62,000 nt of DNA from positions 1 to 62,000 of the forward strand of contig JAQGDQ010000070.1 in NCBI GenBank assembly GCA_030141605.1, read 5' to 3'. Positions 20,817 to 35,800 of the stretch are shown piece after piece. Under the pieces are notes generated by a model. It was not told the origin of the DNA. It did no database searches and saw only the letters and a program-made list of their open reading frames with translations. Source of the stretch: Tubiluchus corallicola. Taxonomy: Eukaryota > Priapulida > Priapulimorpha > Priapulimorphida > Tubiluchidae. Numbering within the stretch: position 1 is the stretch's first letter; each line of letters opens with the position of its first letter. Made by a program: the position numbers and the translations under genes.

Positions 20817-23800
20817 CTAGAAAATGGGCAAAAACATTCAAAAAGTTAGCCTAGAAGTACACCAGACAATGTGGCCATCATTTCACACGGCATGCTGCGA
20901 TACATATTGAATAAAAATGTTGCAAAAAACATATTATACAACAATGTAACTCTAATAAGCTGTTGCATCAGTATAATCATGTTCAGCTTGTAAGTGATTA
21001 CTAAACTTGATTTTTACCAAAAATTTCCAAGACCCAATTTCTATGGCAGAGTGCTTTAAGGCAAAAACTTTAAAACCAGAATACTGAAGAAGGCCAAATT
21101 CATGCATTACTAAAAAAGTAAGATTATGTAATTAATGTTGTAGAAGGAACTTACTAGTGGAGCTGAGATGACCAAGTTGTCATTCTGGTGCTAGGAAGCA
21201 GCAGGAAAAAGAAAGAGCATTAGTTAAGAAGAAATAAGAGAATGTAAATATAGCAAAATAAGTTAAAAGCTATGTAAATAATAGTAGTAAAGAAAAGGAA
21301 AACAGTAAAGTTTGGTCAGCTTAGTGAAACACAATCTGTTCCAAGAAATAATGCCCGAAAAACTGACAAACTTGTAATTAATTTTAAAACAAAACCAGAC
21401 TCAATCTTAAACTGCAGGTCAAAACAACCTGCTCTTTAAAATATTGAAAGGAAACATACTATTTTTAAAGAATGACTTACGCAAAAGAATTATTACCACA
21501 CAAACACAATTTCATGTTTGCGCGGCTAGTTCCTCGCTGTTACATGCATTTCTCCATTCGCTAGTTAGACGGGCACTAGCGCCTGTATTTTGGAAATGCA
21601 TTGCACAAAAAACAGGTGCTGTACCTTTCAGTTCAGCACACGTTCCTCAGCTCTTGAGTGAGCACAGCAAATTTGAAATTTGCATTTTTATCTTAAAACT
21701 TGCTCTGTTTTAGTACAACACACTGAAAATCTTACAGTAGGTCTGTACTCCAATTTTCGCTTTCGCAAACACTCATAGAATGTTTTTGCTGTTGTAAATT
21801 ATGTTAGTTTGTGATGTCACGAATAGTTGGGCTCTCCATAGTTAATTAAGTTTTTAATCTATTATTTAATTATCAGAAACGCTTTTGTAGTATTAATTGC
21901 GCTAAAATGTATAGTTTTTATTGGACTTGAAAATGAAGTAGTGTGTGAAAAATCATCCTGTCTTCCTTTAAATATGAAATTCGCACGTAAGTACAAGCAT
22001 CGACTGATAACAAAAATTTAGGACATAGATAAACTAAAGTTCAACAACTATAATTTTCGATACATTTTCGCATCTCTTAAGCCACATTTTGCATCACTTA
22101 TAAATCAATTATAAACTCCTCCTATTAAGGAGTCATCAAAAGGTTTACCTCCAATTGCCTCTGAAAGCAGTAAACAAAATAATAATAACATAAAGAAATG
22201 TACGGAAATTAACAAGTTTTACAGAATCACAATATAAACAGGAAAAGCCACAGGTGCATTTGGCAGTAAATATAGCAGAGTGTAAAGTTTGAAGTGTAAA
22301 GAAAGATGAAAAACATACATTTAAAGCACTGCAGAAATAGAGTAAGCTATTATAAAGCAGATGTATCTAATAAATTTGCTAAAAGTATCTAGAATATTTG
22401 GATCAATATGCAACTGTAAACTGTTGAATAAATGAATCACCATAATGTTGCAATGGACCAGTTCAAAGTGTATGGCATATAAAGATATATATATATGATA
22501 TATATATATAATGAATTGTAGGATAACTGATGACTGAATTCTGCAAATTTTTTTCCATCTTTTTATTTTGCTTCTATTTATAATTTACTTTACATACTGC
22601 TTCCATTTGTATTTTACTTTACTTACCCGTGAAATGAAGCCCTTTGCTTTACGAACTATTCCTCCTAGTTTTTTCCTAAAAAATTGGATCAAGCGTTAAT
22701 AATGCAACAGCAAGCATTAATTAATTGATCGAAGCTGTAAGCAACATTAACACAAATAGAAGAAAACACGGTAAAATAGTTTTACTGTAATAAACTAGTA
22801 ATATAAATAGAGCAGTCCGCAACTTTACATTTTCAGTTACATTAACTCTCGGCAAAGCAGAAATGGGGTACAAAAACTCCTCACGCGTGTTTATTTAGTT
22901 ATCATGATGCCGCCAGTACCTGTTCTATTCTGTGTTTAAATGGACATCTGTTTACTATAAGCAGATGTCATTTGACCACTTGTCCAGTACTTGCTTTGAT
23001 TATAACATTAATTACAACATAGCAGGATGCATTTTCACCCCAGTACTAGTAGTGCAATCGTATTGATGTTCTTGTTTATTTGGAATGGGCAACACAAGAA
23101 AAATAAACAAATGCTACATATTTTTGTAGCGCATGTTAGCTGGCTTTGAGATTTTCTATTGTTGAGGAATAATAGTCAATATTAGGCTTTGCAGGCCAAA
23201 TTAAGTAACGTAATGTGTAAATCACTAGTAAAAACGTGTTTTCTGACGACTTTTTTCTTAAAATTTTTCAGGTGAAAACTTGAAGCCAAACTAAATTTTC
23301 ACTATAATATAAACTTTATAACATAAAATCCTACTCTCGTTAACAACATTAAATCAATGTTTTTATAAACTTACTGTAAAACTTGCTTCTTTTGATTTTT
23401 AATCACTTCATTTGTTAGTGGTATTAAATTTGAAGAACCACCATTTTTTCGTTGCGAGATGAACAACGTAATGAGTACAGTTACGAGGTCACCAAAGGTC
23501 GGTAACCAAAGACGCTTTCTGCGCTAGGTACATCATCCTCGCTCACCTGCACCAAAGACGTGAAACATAGTGGTCTTCACGGCAATGCACATATTCGAAG
23601 TTCACCAGAAAAAGGCAAGTAATTTAATTTGTAAGTTTCTTTTGTGTAAAAATAACCATGAATTTTTTGTGTAATCATAATAATGCGTTAAAAAACCTCC
23701 AGTAACTGTTGGGGTTATATAGGTGCTTAATGCAGCTTTCATTAAAAAAGAAAATTAGACAGAGACATGAGGTAAAGTTTAGTGACCAACGAAAGCGTTG

Positions 23801-26800
23801 TCTTATCGCTTCTTCTGTATTTTATAAACGGGGTGTGTGACCAAATTGCCAGCATTTGTGCGAGCATGAAATATTTCCAATGGCGCTGGGTTAATTCTAT
23901 AATGGTTAGTCAGCAATTTTGTGCTGTTTTTTTCTATTCTGCAGCCCTTATTCCCAAGTGGTTTTCAATCCCGTGAGACCATTTTTGTAAAAAAAGAATA
24001 TATTGCAAAACCCTTCCATACTTTTTGTGCATGGGTGCATCCTGCGCCATCTTTTTGTACTGGTCAATAATCTTTTCCTCCAGCTTTTCTTTCTGCTTCT
24101 TCAAATCGTTCACCTTGTCACTGAAAACAAAGAGAATTCTTTCAGAAATCTTGTAACTGTTGATGCCTCCAATGTTATTGATATCTCATTGTCAAACAAA
24201 GACATGCACAAAACCAATTGCTGGCTTCATCGACCGAGATTCGCATAATTTTCAGGAGTTGAATAGTAGAAATGCTCACGCAAAAGCTCGCTGTTCCTCG
24301 TAAAACTGATCCTTGCTCTCCAGAGTCTGAAAGAGAAGGTCCTGATTCTGAGCAAGAAGAGCTGAGATGTGGTTCATCAGCGTCTTGTTCTCCTCTTCCA
24401 GTGTTGCGTTCATTTGCTGCAACATCTGCAACATCAACAAGATATAAGAATCAAAGTAGCAATAAAAAGTTAAAGAACTTCTAATGGCATCAGTATTTTG
24501 TTTAATCAGTGTTGTACTATCAATGTTTCGTTCGATATGCAATCACCTTGTGATAGTAAACTGCACACATTTTATGATACCAACACGCTACCTGTTTGTT
24601 TATATGAATTCAACTTCAATTAAATAGACAAAAAATTTAACATGTGTTGTCATGGTCATGCAGCTGTGACCGACTAATGCTGACTAAAACTTAACTTCTG
24701 CTGCTCACCATTAAAAAGTGAATTTAGAATTTGAAATAATGCCTTCGAGCTAGCGGTGTCTAAAAATATCTTAATAAAATTTACTCATAAATTTTTTTAA
24801 ATTCAAGTGTGCACACTGCAAGCCATAATCCACTGGTAGAGTCTACTCAATGTAGGCCTATCTCAACTACGAAGGATGACCCCCTGAGATACGTGGAGGT
24901 GTCACAAAGCTAGGTCAATTGTAGCTGTGCAATCTAACACGAGTTTGGTGGGAAAACAATTCAAACAAACTAATTAGGCAAGATGCAGCTCATTCCTAGT
25001 ACTAAAAAGAAATTAAATGAAGAGTTTATTATGGTATTACTGAATGTAATGCGTGAGTTTAATAAATACAAAAATGCAACATAAAAATGAATTTGTTCTG
25101 AATGGCAAGGACAAAGATAATAGTGATGATGATGATGATAGACAGAAATTTATTTTTTACATGGATACATTAACATTGCATGTAAACAATACTCCCATAA
25201 TGGTCCATGCAGTCAGAAAAGTTAAGAGACAGTTTAAATAAGTAAATTATACACTTAAATTACACTTTACAATAGCATACATTAAAATAATGAGAATAAA
25301 TTACGATTAAATTTAACAGTTCGAAATTTTTTTCAGTTACATTAGGTAAATTACACAATAAGAAGTACGTGTTATTATATAAAATAAAAATACGGAAAAT
25401 AATTTAAACCATGACATATTAAAACACAAAGTTACACTAGGTTTTATACGTAACTACATTTAAACAAATTATACTGTCCTTTAAATTTAAAAATAATGAA
25501 TGCACAAAAAATTTATAAATCAGAATCATTTAGAAAAATATAGGACTATTTCGAAAAATTATAAAATCGGTTGAACCTGTGCTCTTTGCAAAAAAGCGTT
25601 TATAAATGAAGTGTTTCTTAACTGTCTATAGCTGGCTTTAAACCTTAGTTTTCCATCTATCTTACTGAAATAGACTAAACTACACACGAAGTAGTAAAAG
25701 TTTTTTCTACTTTAGACACCATAAATATTATATAGTGGATGCTGCGCAAGCAGAACTGTTTTATTAAATGAAATTATCTATCATCAACCACGTAAATTAT
25801 GATCAAGTTGTCTCACCTCGCATCTGTTTGTAGTTTTTGCCAGGTCAACGTCAAGTGCATTAGCGTGATCTCGACACTCGGCCAGATCACCCTGTATCTC
25901 AGTGTGCCGTAATTTCATAGAGTTATTTTCTGACTTGAGATTCTTATATTCGGCCTGTTGTAAATAAAATAAGGAATGTGTCAAGCATTCAGCAGTAAGG
26001 CAACCTGAGTAACCAGCAAGAAATTATACTCTTGTAGCACATGCGAGTTACAAGCAAATATCTGTTAGGCAATTTGTATGTTTCAAAACTTTGCAAGACT
26101 TTCAAAGGACAAGAAAAGGGGTAACTGAAGCAGGTTTCAGAAAAATCGCCTTAAAAAATTATATTACTTTATAGCAATTTTATGCATATAACGTACTCGC
26201 GTTGAAAGAATTTTTTGTTTGTTTTCATTTTAAATTACCCGCAATACTGTACCGAATGAGCCATTGCATGACGTCACCTACTCAGGGGATAAAAAGGAAA
26301 TGTTAAACTATGCCCCCAAAAAATTTCCGTGCAAATCTATATTACTTAGCATTTCGCTTAGCTGCTTGAAACAGTTATGTAACTAGAAATAATGCTTTAA
26401 AATATTTGTGCCAATTGGTAAAATGTCACTGGCTCACCCTCCACTCACTGACCAGAAACGTATTTTTAATGTTATTGACAAGATACAGTAATTTAAAAAT
26501 TTTACTAAACTAGTAACATGTGTGCTACGAATGCTCATATTATTTTTTCAAACTTCACGCATTGTTATCTAAACTTGTTTCAAATGACCTACCATTAAAA
26601 CTGCTGCACCTAATGGTCATCACAGGAGTTTAAATTTACAATTTTATATAGTGTTATTGCCAATGCAAATCCTGCATTCAAAAAAACAGTATGTAAATGG
26701 TATAAAAATTCAAGATGGGTTTTTTAAGCTTTATGAGAGTGGAGGATTTTCTTTTGCTTTAAATAATTAAAGTTATTACTAATTACCTGAGCTAGCAAAA

Positions 26801-29800
26801 ATCAGAACACCTCCAGACAACAGTTTGGAATGCATTAAAATTGCCACATTAGTAACTTGATTATTTGTAAATTGCGTAATTCGTCTGTTTTTGCTTTTCA
26901 TAAAACAAGCATACAGACTTATAAAAGGGTTAAATGTCAAAGGTCTTGAAAGGGTTAAATGTCAAAGCTCTTGAAAATATAGCAACTGAACTTAAAAATG
27001 AAAATTAACAGCCGGCACACAATTAAGCAAAGACGTGACTTTTCAGACACAACCGACTGAACATGTCCTTAACTGTGTGGAAAAATTGCAGATGTTTGTG
27101 TCTGAATAAAAGCCACGTCTTTGCTTAAGTGGGTGCTGGCTGTTGTTTTTATTTTAACAATTCGCTTTCCCCATCACCAATCAATTGAATATAAATTTTT
27201 TTTACAGGTTAAATAAAATTGAGTTAGAAGTAGAACTTTTTTGTTACACCAGTTGCAGATGTAAAAATTTTCACATTAAAAGATTAAAAATATTTCTAAT
27301 TACTGAAATAACAGCAGTTTTCTGAAAAATACACTTTAAAAATGCCGAAATTACAAACAAACTTTTCGCAACAATCAAATATTTGAATTACGAATACATA
27401 AGGTTTAACCGCACTTGCATTTCATGCAGTCACCTTTGCAGTAACGGTCACTTACCAACAAATCATTGTAATCAGTCTTCACTTTGTCGTATCCGTGCTG
27501 CAATGCCGTGTTGGATTCACGAAGGTTGTTGTAATCTAGGTGTAAACTGCTCATTGATTTATAGTCAGACTTTAACGTCTCACGTTCATTTGAAAGTGTT
27601 GTACGAATGCTATCAATTTCTGCCTTTTCCTGTAATTTAAAGAAACTTCATGAATGTGAAATTTCTGGGATAACAGACGTTAACATAAAGATATATATCG
27701 ATAAGAAACATGACAAGTAAGTAAGAAATTATTATACTATTATAACTCTTTTATTAACCTTTTTTGCAGGTATACAAGGAATCATTTCAATCTAATACAT
27801 CCAAAAGAAATACAATTATACATTATGGCATAGGTAAAAAAAAGTTAAAAAAAGTCATACAAAAAGACATTAGGAATAATTGTAGACAATGGTAAGAAAA
27901 AGTTGACACACTATAAGCAGATGTTGTTTGTACATATAATACAAGAAAAAAAAATTACACAAAATACAACAGCCACTTACAAGCTATGTGAATAATCACA
28001 ACTAGAACTAGTACTAACTATGATTCAGAAAACTTGCCCATATTTATGTTAAGCTTACTCTGCATCGTTATAATTCTAACAAAATGTAGAAACTCATGTA
28101 TCTTACTGTTTTTTACACAATGTATACACTCAACTAACCCAAAGTAATAAAAACTACATTAGATTTTTATAAATAACATCTTTCACCACTTGTATAAATT
28201 TATCGCAAACTAATGCCTTTCTTTTAAACTAAATCACTCTTAATTCCCGGTTGGACAGAACATCGATAGGATTTTTTCTGGCTTCTTGGTCAACTAAACT
28301 ACAATTAAAGAGTAGATGGTAAGTAAGAAACATAGGCTATGTTTAACAAAGAGTTAAATTTAGTTATGATAAATTAAAAATTGCTAACACAAAAAGATAT
28401 GACAAACCAATGACACAACAGTGCCTAGTTTTTTGTTAGATTACTGCTGTGTTTACCTGTGTTGAGGGCAGATTTCTTTTATTTTAGAATGCTGCCCGCC
28501 CAATTTCTTCAACAGACGTAATGGGCATATGATGATGACAATCGATGTCATATAAGACAAACGTTTTTCAAAAGTGACCAACCCTAGTGATACAAGTCGT
28601 TCAACTGTATCACGTTATCATACCAATTTGTAGTCTATTTAATCAAAGATTTATGTCAAATTTACTGAGATGCCGGAAACACACACAATGTTCATCCAAT
28701 CAAATTCACCTTAAATTTCAAAATGAAGCTGAAGCAAAGAATTTTTAAACAGCAGATTATCGAATTTTGAAATTATATCCAACTGAACAGAAAAAAAACG
28801 TAAAAAATGTGTGTGCCTTTAAGGAAAATTTGATATCAGAATCTAAAAACCATGGGGTCTTTTTAGCACTAGTTAATAATCTTGATATCAGGAAAATAAA
28901 AAAAAACAATGATCTTTACACGGTTGAAAATTTGTTACATTTGTTAGAGTCCGCAGAGAGAGTTACCACTAGCAACGTAACATCAAAGAAAATTGCTTTA
29001 TAGAATGACAGGCATAAGTTTTTAAAAAATACAGGTTATTACTGATTACTGACTTACACCATGCCACTGTTCCTGGTACAATGTTGTAAACCAAAAACAA
29101 CATCAGTAGGTTTGCTCGAATAAATTAATTTTCTTGAAGGAAAAGTTATTCTGCAGTAATACCTCGTACAACTGATGACCATCTCGTTGTGTTCAAGTAT
29201 GTTATGTTTTGTTATGTTATGTTATGTTATATTTAGCAAATGCCAGGATGCTCATAAAGGCTATGCTCGACATAATCTATGATGCAGAATTCTTACCTTT
29301 ACTAACTCTTCGTATTTCTTCTTCAGTTCCTTGAAGTCGCTCTTCAGTTGCTTGTGAGCAGTTTTGAACGTCCCGTGCTGGTTCACCAACAGCTCGTGTT
29401 CGTTCGTCAGCTGTGTGTGCAACTGCTGCAAGGTGGCGTTGTCGGCGAGCAGCGTGCCGTGCGTTCCCTTCAGTTCCTCCAGCTGGTGCAAGAGCTTCTC
29501 TTTTTCGCTCTCCAGCTGTGAGTTCTGCTGTTGGAGGGCTTCGTGCTGACTTTGCAGCGACGACAGCTGACTTTGAAGCGTCGTGTTCTCTACCTGTATC
29601 AAAACAGCACATTCAGTAAATACAGCTCCTTGTTTGTATTTTGAGCTTAGCCAATGAGGCAAAAAGTTAATTCATAAAAAAACTAGTTTATAAATTCCAC
29701 ACTGTGACTATAACATATTAGGAAAAATACATGGCAATGAGGTTTCCTTATGTATCCTATGTGACAATGTATCCTATCTTCTGACGGCTAGCGTATAATT

Positions 29801-32800
29801 TTCATACATTAGTTACATCTACTGAAAAGCAATCACGAACAACACACCGAAAGTCTAGGATTCAACAACAAAAAATATGTTAAATAATAAATTGAATACT
29901 GCAACATCAGATACGTGGCAGTCTAGAATCTTCTACTTCCGAAAGTACGTATGTTATGCAGGAATAAGTTTGGGACCATCATTCGTTAACATGTAATTAA
30001 TTGCTTTCCATAAAATAGTAAGTGGTGCATAACAGGTTATATTACGGCTCGGTTTCAGTAGTTTTTGCACTTAGAAGACAATAATTTACAATTGCCTATC
30101 CCTCATCTGGCAGACAAGATTAGCAAAAGTGACTCATCTGGCAATGTAAAAGTTATAACAATATAGAGAAAGACATGACATGCAAGCAACAAATAGGGGA
30201 TAAGTTATCGTGATGATTGCCATAGAGCTTGAGTTGAAGACTGTAACCAGTAATCACATCTGCAGATCACAACATTGATATCTCAGCACAGTAAGCTCAG
30301 AATCTACTTACAACTTAAATTTTTAAGCATCATTTTTGGTAAACTTTGCTCAAGGAAGTAACCAAAAAAGCACTTTAGCATTTACCTGTAGCGTTGCCAT
30401 GTTGGACTGCAACTGTGGCAGTGCCTTTGTCTGTTCTTCCATCACAGTGATCTTTTGTGCCAGATTAGTCTTCTCCTCGACCAAAACTGCATTCTAAAAT
30501 AGCATCATAAAGAAACACATCAAATGATGGACAGTGAAATAGTGAAAAGTACAACAGCGAATATAGCCAAATACAAGACAACCATGGTTGAATTCTTGTC
30601 GCGACCCAAAAGCAGGAGTCATGAACTACCTATGGGGGAGGGGTTTGGGAGCACAGTAAACTCCCCGAGCGGGGTTGGGGGGTGGAGACCGATGCATTTC
30701 CCTGTAATTTAGACATTTTATGAGGCTTTTCAGAAACATAAACCAACAAATTTAAGACACGTGCCACTTTGATAGTACAAACTTAAAAAATCTAAAAAAT
30801 CTATACAAATCTAAAAAAACCCTAAAAGTCTAAAACATAAAAACAGTACAACTATTTTTGCAGTTCCGTCTCAGTCAGTCCTAGTACACTTCTCACATTT
30901 TACGGGGCTTATGGAGATAGCTTTTAGCTATCAAATTATTAAGAACTTTATATTATGTGAATTAATGCTAAATCTTCTCTACCATGCCTTTTCCGTTTTT
31001 ACAAACTTTTCAATGCGATTGTCAAAATCAGGAAATTTCAGAACTATCCGACTGAACAACGGGTCCAGGTTGAATTTCAGGAGACTACGTGCCAAACCAG
31101 CTTGAATAAAAAAGCACAATCATAGATCACGCAAGCTTAACAAAACTGACGTAACAAAAGTTACTCACAATTGCTGTAGTTAAGTAAGATAGTAAATTAC
31201 ATTTTTCTTAACGTCGGCAAGGTTATCTTTCAGCTGGACGATTTCTGCAGTCAGGTTGGCGGCCATCTTAGTGGCTTCTGTGTTGTCGGCTCTTGCAGGT
31301 GCCATGCTGAAACCACACAGAACTCGACTGAAAAATGCAAGTTAGGGAAGAGAAAATGTTAGTAGCTACAACTACAGGGGTTAATTCTACTGAAACGATT
31401 AAAGGGTCAATTGTTGGTGACATCCACATTTATGAAGAACTAGAAAGTAAAAGTTTAGCAGATAGTGTTAGTCAGAAAGTGTGTGACAAAAAAACCCAGA
31501 ACAGTGAAATAAAGCTGTATGAAAGAGCTGCATAAAAGAAAGTTAAATACCAAAGCTGTCTATAGATGCACATAATTCTTTTACGTAACTAACTATTAAC
31601 TATTTAACAGCCAGCACAATACGTAACTATTGCCAAAATACACATGCAAAAAAGTAACTAACCAATGTGTATCTGGAGTTAATTACCAATCATAATTTTT
31701 AGTCATCTGATTTCATAATGGATGCATTAAAATAAGTGTTTGAGCACTGCTTAATACGACTTGCTACAATATAGCATACTAATAAATTATATATAATCAA
31801 TAACTCTATTAGCATGCAAGATACACGAGCGAATAATAAGTTTTTGGTTTTGCTATTATCTATAACATTATTATATCTAACGTATTTACACAATAAGCAC
31901 TAACACAAAAGATTAAATATCACCTGAACATCACTTCATTGTTTCACATTCTACCAAAACAACTTCACACAAAAGTCACTTGAACTTAATTACCTTTCCG
32001 GGGCCCTCTCAATGGGCTTCTCGGCCGCTTGTCGCTGCTGCAGGGTTTCATGCTGGCACCTCAGTTGTGAAATGTTTTCCTGAAGCTTCTGGTTTCTACT
32101 ATTGTATTCCTCCAGCCTACAATGTATCAATGCAAAGTAACTAGTTGTGACTGTTATAATCAACGATTGCAAAAAACTTCACTTTTTTAGACACTTTAAG
32201 TGGTCAAATGTTTGATCTAGTGTTTTTGGAGAAGAAAAAATGATTAAAAAGAATAAAAAAAACCACTACCACAAGGTCAGCTCGTAGGTTAATTGCACAG
32301 TTCTCTATACATGATGCTTAGGACCTGTATTGTACTCAGATTATCATGAACAATCAGACATGCAGCTGATTTACACACAATCGAAAATGGAAACTTTGAT
32401 TTCCAGTTTTCCTTTTCAACCGATAATTAACATACACTTAACTCTAGAAATGGTGTTACTAATTAAATTAAATCTTTGTAAGCGGTAGACATATAGTTCG
32501 GCATTTGCAAGAATTTGTGCAAACGTTGCATTTATTAATCAGCAGAAAAGGATATTATAACTAGCTTATTAACCTTTTCATTATCGTCATGTTTTATTTC
32601 TAATTGTGTATTATATTATTATGTTTTTTTCTTTGCTTTATCTCCTATTAATAATTGTGACTTATAACATTTTTTTTAAATGCAGTACTTACGCATGTGT
32701 ACAATTACGTTCATAATAAAACAATGTTAATTTAAGTAATAAGTAAGAAATGTTTGTTGAAAGTTTTAGTTTCTTCTAAATTAAATAAATAAAATCTAGT

Positions 32801-35800
32801 TTCGATAAAAAAATGTTAATAACTGAACAAATCTATAACTTTTTGATGCAAGAATTACAAAGATGTTCTGTCTTGAAAAGTTCCAATGAATGGTGAAATT
32901 TAAGAACGCGGTAAACTTATACACTACCTATGGATCGATACACCAAGTCTTGCAAAAAGATATTCAACCATAGTATGCAACAACACAGCAACTAATACTG
33001 CAATTACTTTGGAGTCAGACTGAACAGTGAAACATTCTACTACCTGCTGCGTCTTCAGTCACAACTGTATCTGATTTCAATGGCTATTTTAAAATTTTAT
33101 GATTCATATACTTGTTTTTAAATATTTTAATTATAATCTCTTTCTGTTTAACGCACAGCATCTGTTTCAAGGTTATATATCAATGCAGTTCAAACACTTC
33201 GAAACTTCAAAATTAACTTTGGAAAGAATTTAAATTTGCTGACAATTTTTACTCTTTTTTTCTGTAGGCAGTACCAAAAATGAAATTGTTCTCGGCCTTC
33301 TTCACAATCCAACATTCATGTTATGGCGCAACAATGCGCCACCGCTTATTGTCTCGCGGTCAAATGACCGATTCCAAGTATCAACGTGTTGTTTTGCTAC
33401 ACAATAGAGTTACATTGTGCATCGGTTGTTAGTACTTACTTGCAACTCATATGCAAAGCTTTAAACTACTCTTTTTGAATTTTATGACACGATAAAGAGA
33501 ACAAAACTTCGTAATTTTCGAACGAATTTTCTACAAGATTGTAGGTCGAACATTTTGATCATTTCAAGTGCCACTTAACGTGAACCGCATTAAATAATTA
33601 CCACCACCTATGGAAAGAACATGTAGTTTAAAGTAATGGCTGTCATAAACTGCTCAGCATAACCATTATTGGCGGCAACGGTACTTATTGCTCTTTCAAC
33701 CCATAAATCTATTCCACAATCTATATGCTACGCACATCTATGTTTTTTCTGACTCGCCGACATGTCAAAATAACAGGTTTTGTTCGTCTCATTAAAACAG
33801 CAGGTTTTCACTGAGATCATTTCGGTAGACAATTTTATGGCTTTCCTTTGTTTGACCACAGTCGCCACAGACATGAATACAGTTTGGAAATACTGCAAGT
33901 CAGTAATGTGGATGGTTGTGGAGAGACTGGAATCTCTGCCATCATTAAGGCACAGATACTGAACCAACAGATTCACCTTGCCAATAGACTTGACCAACTA
34001 AAATCAGTGCGGTCAATGAAACCAATCAAAGTAAGCACTGAATGCAGTCACCTCACCGCTTACTGACTAGTTTTAGTGTTGATTAATTTCGATCGTGAAC
34101 CACAAGTACACTGAAATCCTCAAGTTTACTATTTGGAGACGGCTTAAGAAAACGGATATAATACACTTGCCAATGCCATAGCTTGAGTTAACATGAATGT
34201 TAAAGCAGTAGTTTTCAACTACATCAAGCTACAAATGGTTGTCAGACTCACTAAATAAGAAATCTCATATCTCACAGAATTCATACTTCATTAAACTTCA
34301 CAGTTTCAGCTTAGAAAGGAAAAACCTTTTTCTAAAATTCATTTGGAAATTGCCAATCTTTTCTCTTGCCAACTCACCGTTTCTCCAAAGCATTTATCTT
34401 CTCCTGCTTTATCTCCAGGCTCTTCTTTAAAGCATCTTCCATCATGTTTTCCAGCGCCTTGTAGCGGCTAGAAAAACAACAACTGACTTAATGAACTAAC
34501 TTTGAACTGCACATTTACTGTGTCTGTAGCTTTAATTATGTGCTAGAGCTGGACATTAAACTGAGGAATAAATATTGTCTAGAAATATATAAAAAAATCA
34601 TGCAACAGTAAACCTTCTTTAAACTTTTAATATACTATGTACGTTTAATATACTTACTTCTCATCTTGCATGTGCTCGGCAGCTACAAGTTTCTCCTTGT
34701 CCACTCCTATCCGTTCCAACTCCGAGTTGAGCTTTTCTAACTCGTTACTTAACTGTTGCGATTTTATCTTCTCGTTCACTAGATCCTAAAATGTATGTGG
34801 CAAATCTGCAATTTCTTGCTTAAAACTTGAAACGCAAACATTATTTAGCTTTCTGTCAAGAATGATTTATAAAAGTCAAGTTAAGTGGTGTCGACTGGTC
34901 AGAAACTGCTGATATAGTTACAATGAGAAACACAAGGTTCCGGATTAAATCCAGGTATTTGGCTGGATTTCTTCAATATCTCTTTCCATTTCAGTTAAAT
35001 AACGTATATTTGGTACTAATTGGTGTGGACTAATGTTTAGATGATAGCAAAATTTGTTTCGGAATAAAATGAAAACAGAAAACAAAAGAAGTACCTCTCT
35101 TAGCGTGGCCAAAGTTTTCTTATCTAAAGACAACTGTTGTATCAAATCTTTGTTTTCCTTTTCGATTTCCTTTAACCTAGTGACAGCATCGTTGTTTTTC
35201 TCCAACTGTTTAGCGTTCTTTTTTAGGTCTCGCTCAAGCTCCACTGTCTTGGCGCTAAGTTCGTCGATTGTAGATTCTTTTACCTCCAATGCATTCTTTA
35301 ACCGCACTGTCTCTTTCTCTAACGATTTCGCCTGCTTTTCCAGTATGCTGTTCTCATCCTCTAGCACACAGTTATACTTCTCCACTTCCTCGAGTTTTCG
35401 TGTCTGAAGTTTCAATGTCTCCAGTTCTTTGAGCAACTTTTGGTTCTCGTCACCGAGTTCGTTGTTTTCGTTTTCAACTTCTTCAACCTTGCGCGAAGAA
35501 GCCTCCATCATTTTTTGCAATTTGAGATTTTCATTTTCCAAGTCTATAAGCTTGATTTCCAACTGTTCGATCTGAGCACGATCGACAGTTGAACTCTCCA
35601 TGAGAGCCTTCAGTTTTTGGTTTTCCTGATTCAACAGTTCTTTATCTGTTTCTAAATTCACTATTTCACGATTAGCTTCCTTCATATTCTCAAGCGTCCG
35701 CGATAACTTTTGATTTTCCACGTTAAGTGTCACGTTTTCTTTTTCTAGTTTTTCGATCTTTTCACACATGCCTTTACTAGACGACACTGTTTTAGATAGT

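Noticed and set aside
30524-30712. 62-codon + strand frame over a G-rich stretch
   Set aside because: Intronic, with no homology and no splice support; it begins next to a CCDC88 exon on the other strand.
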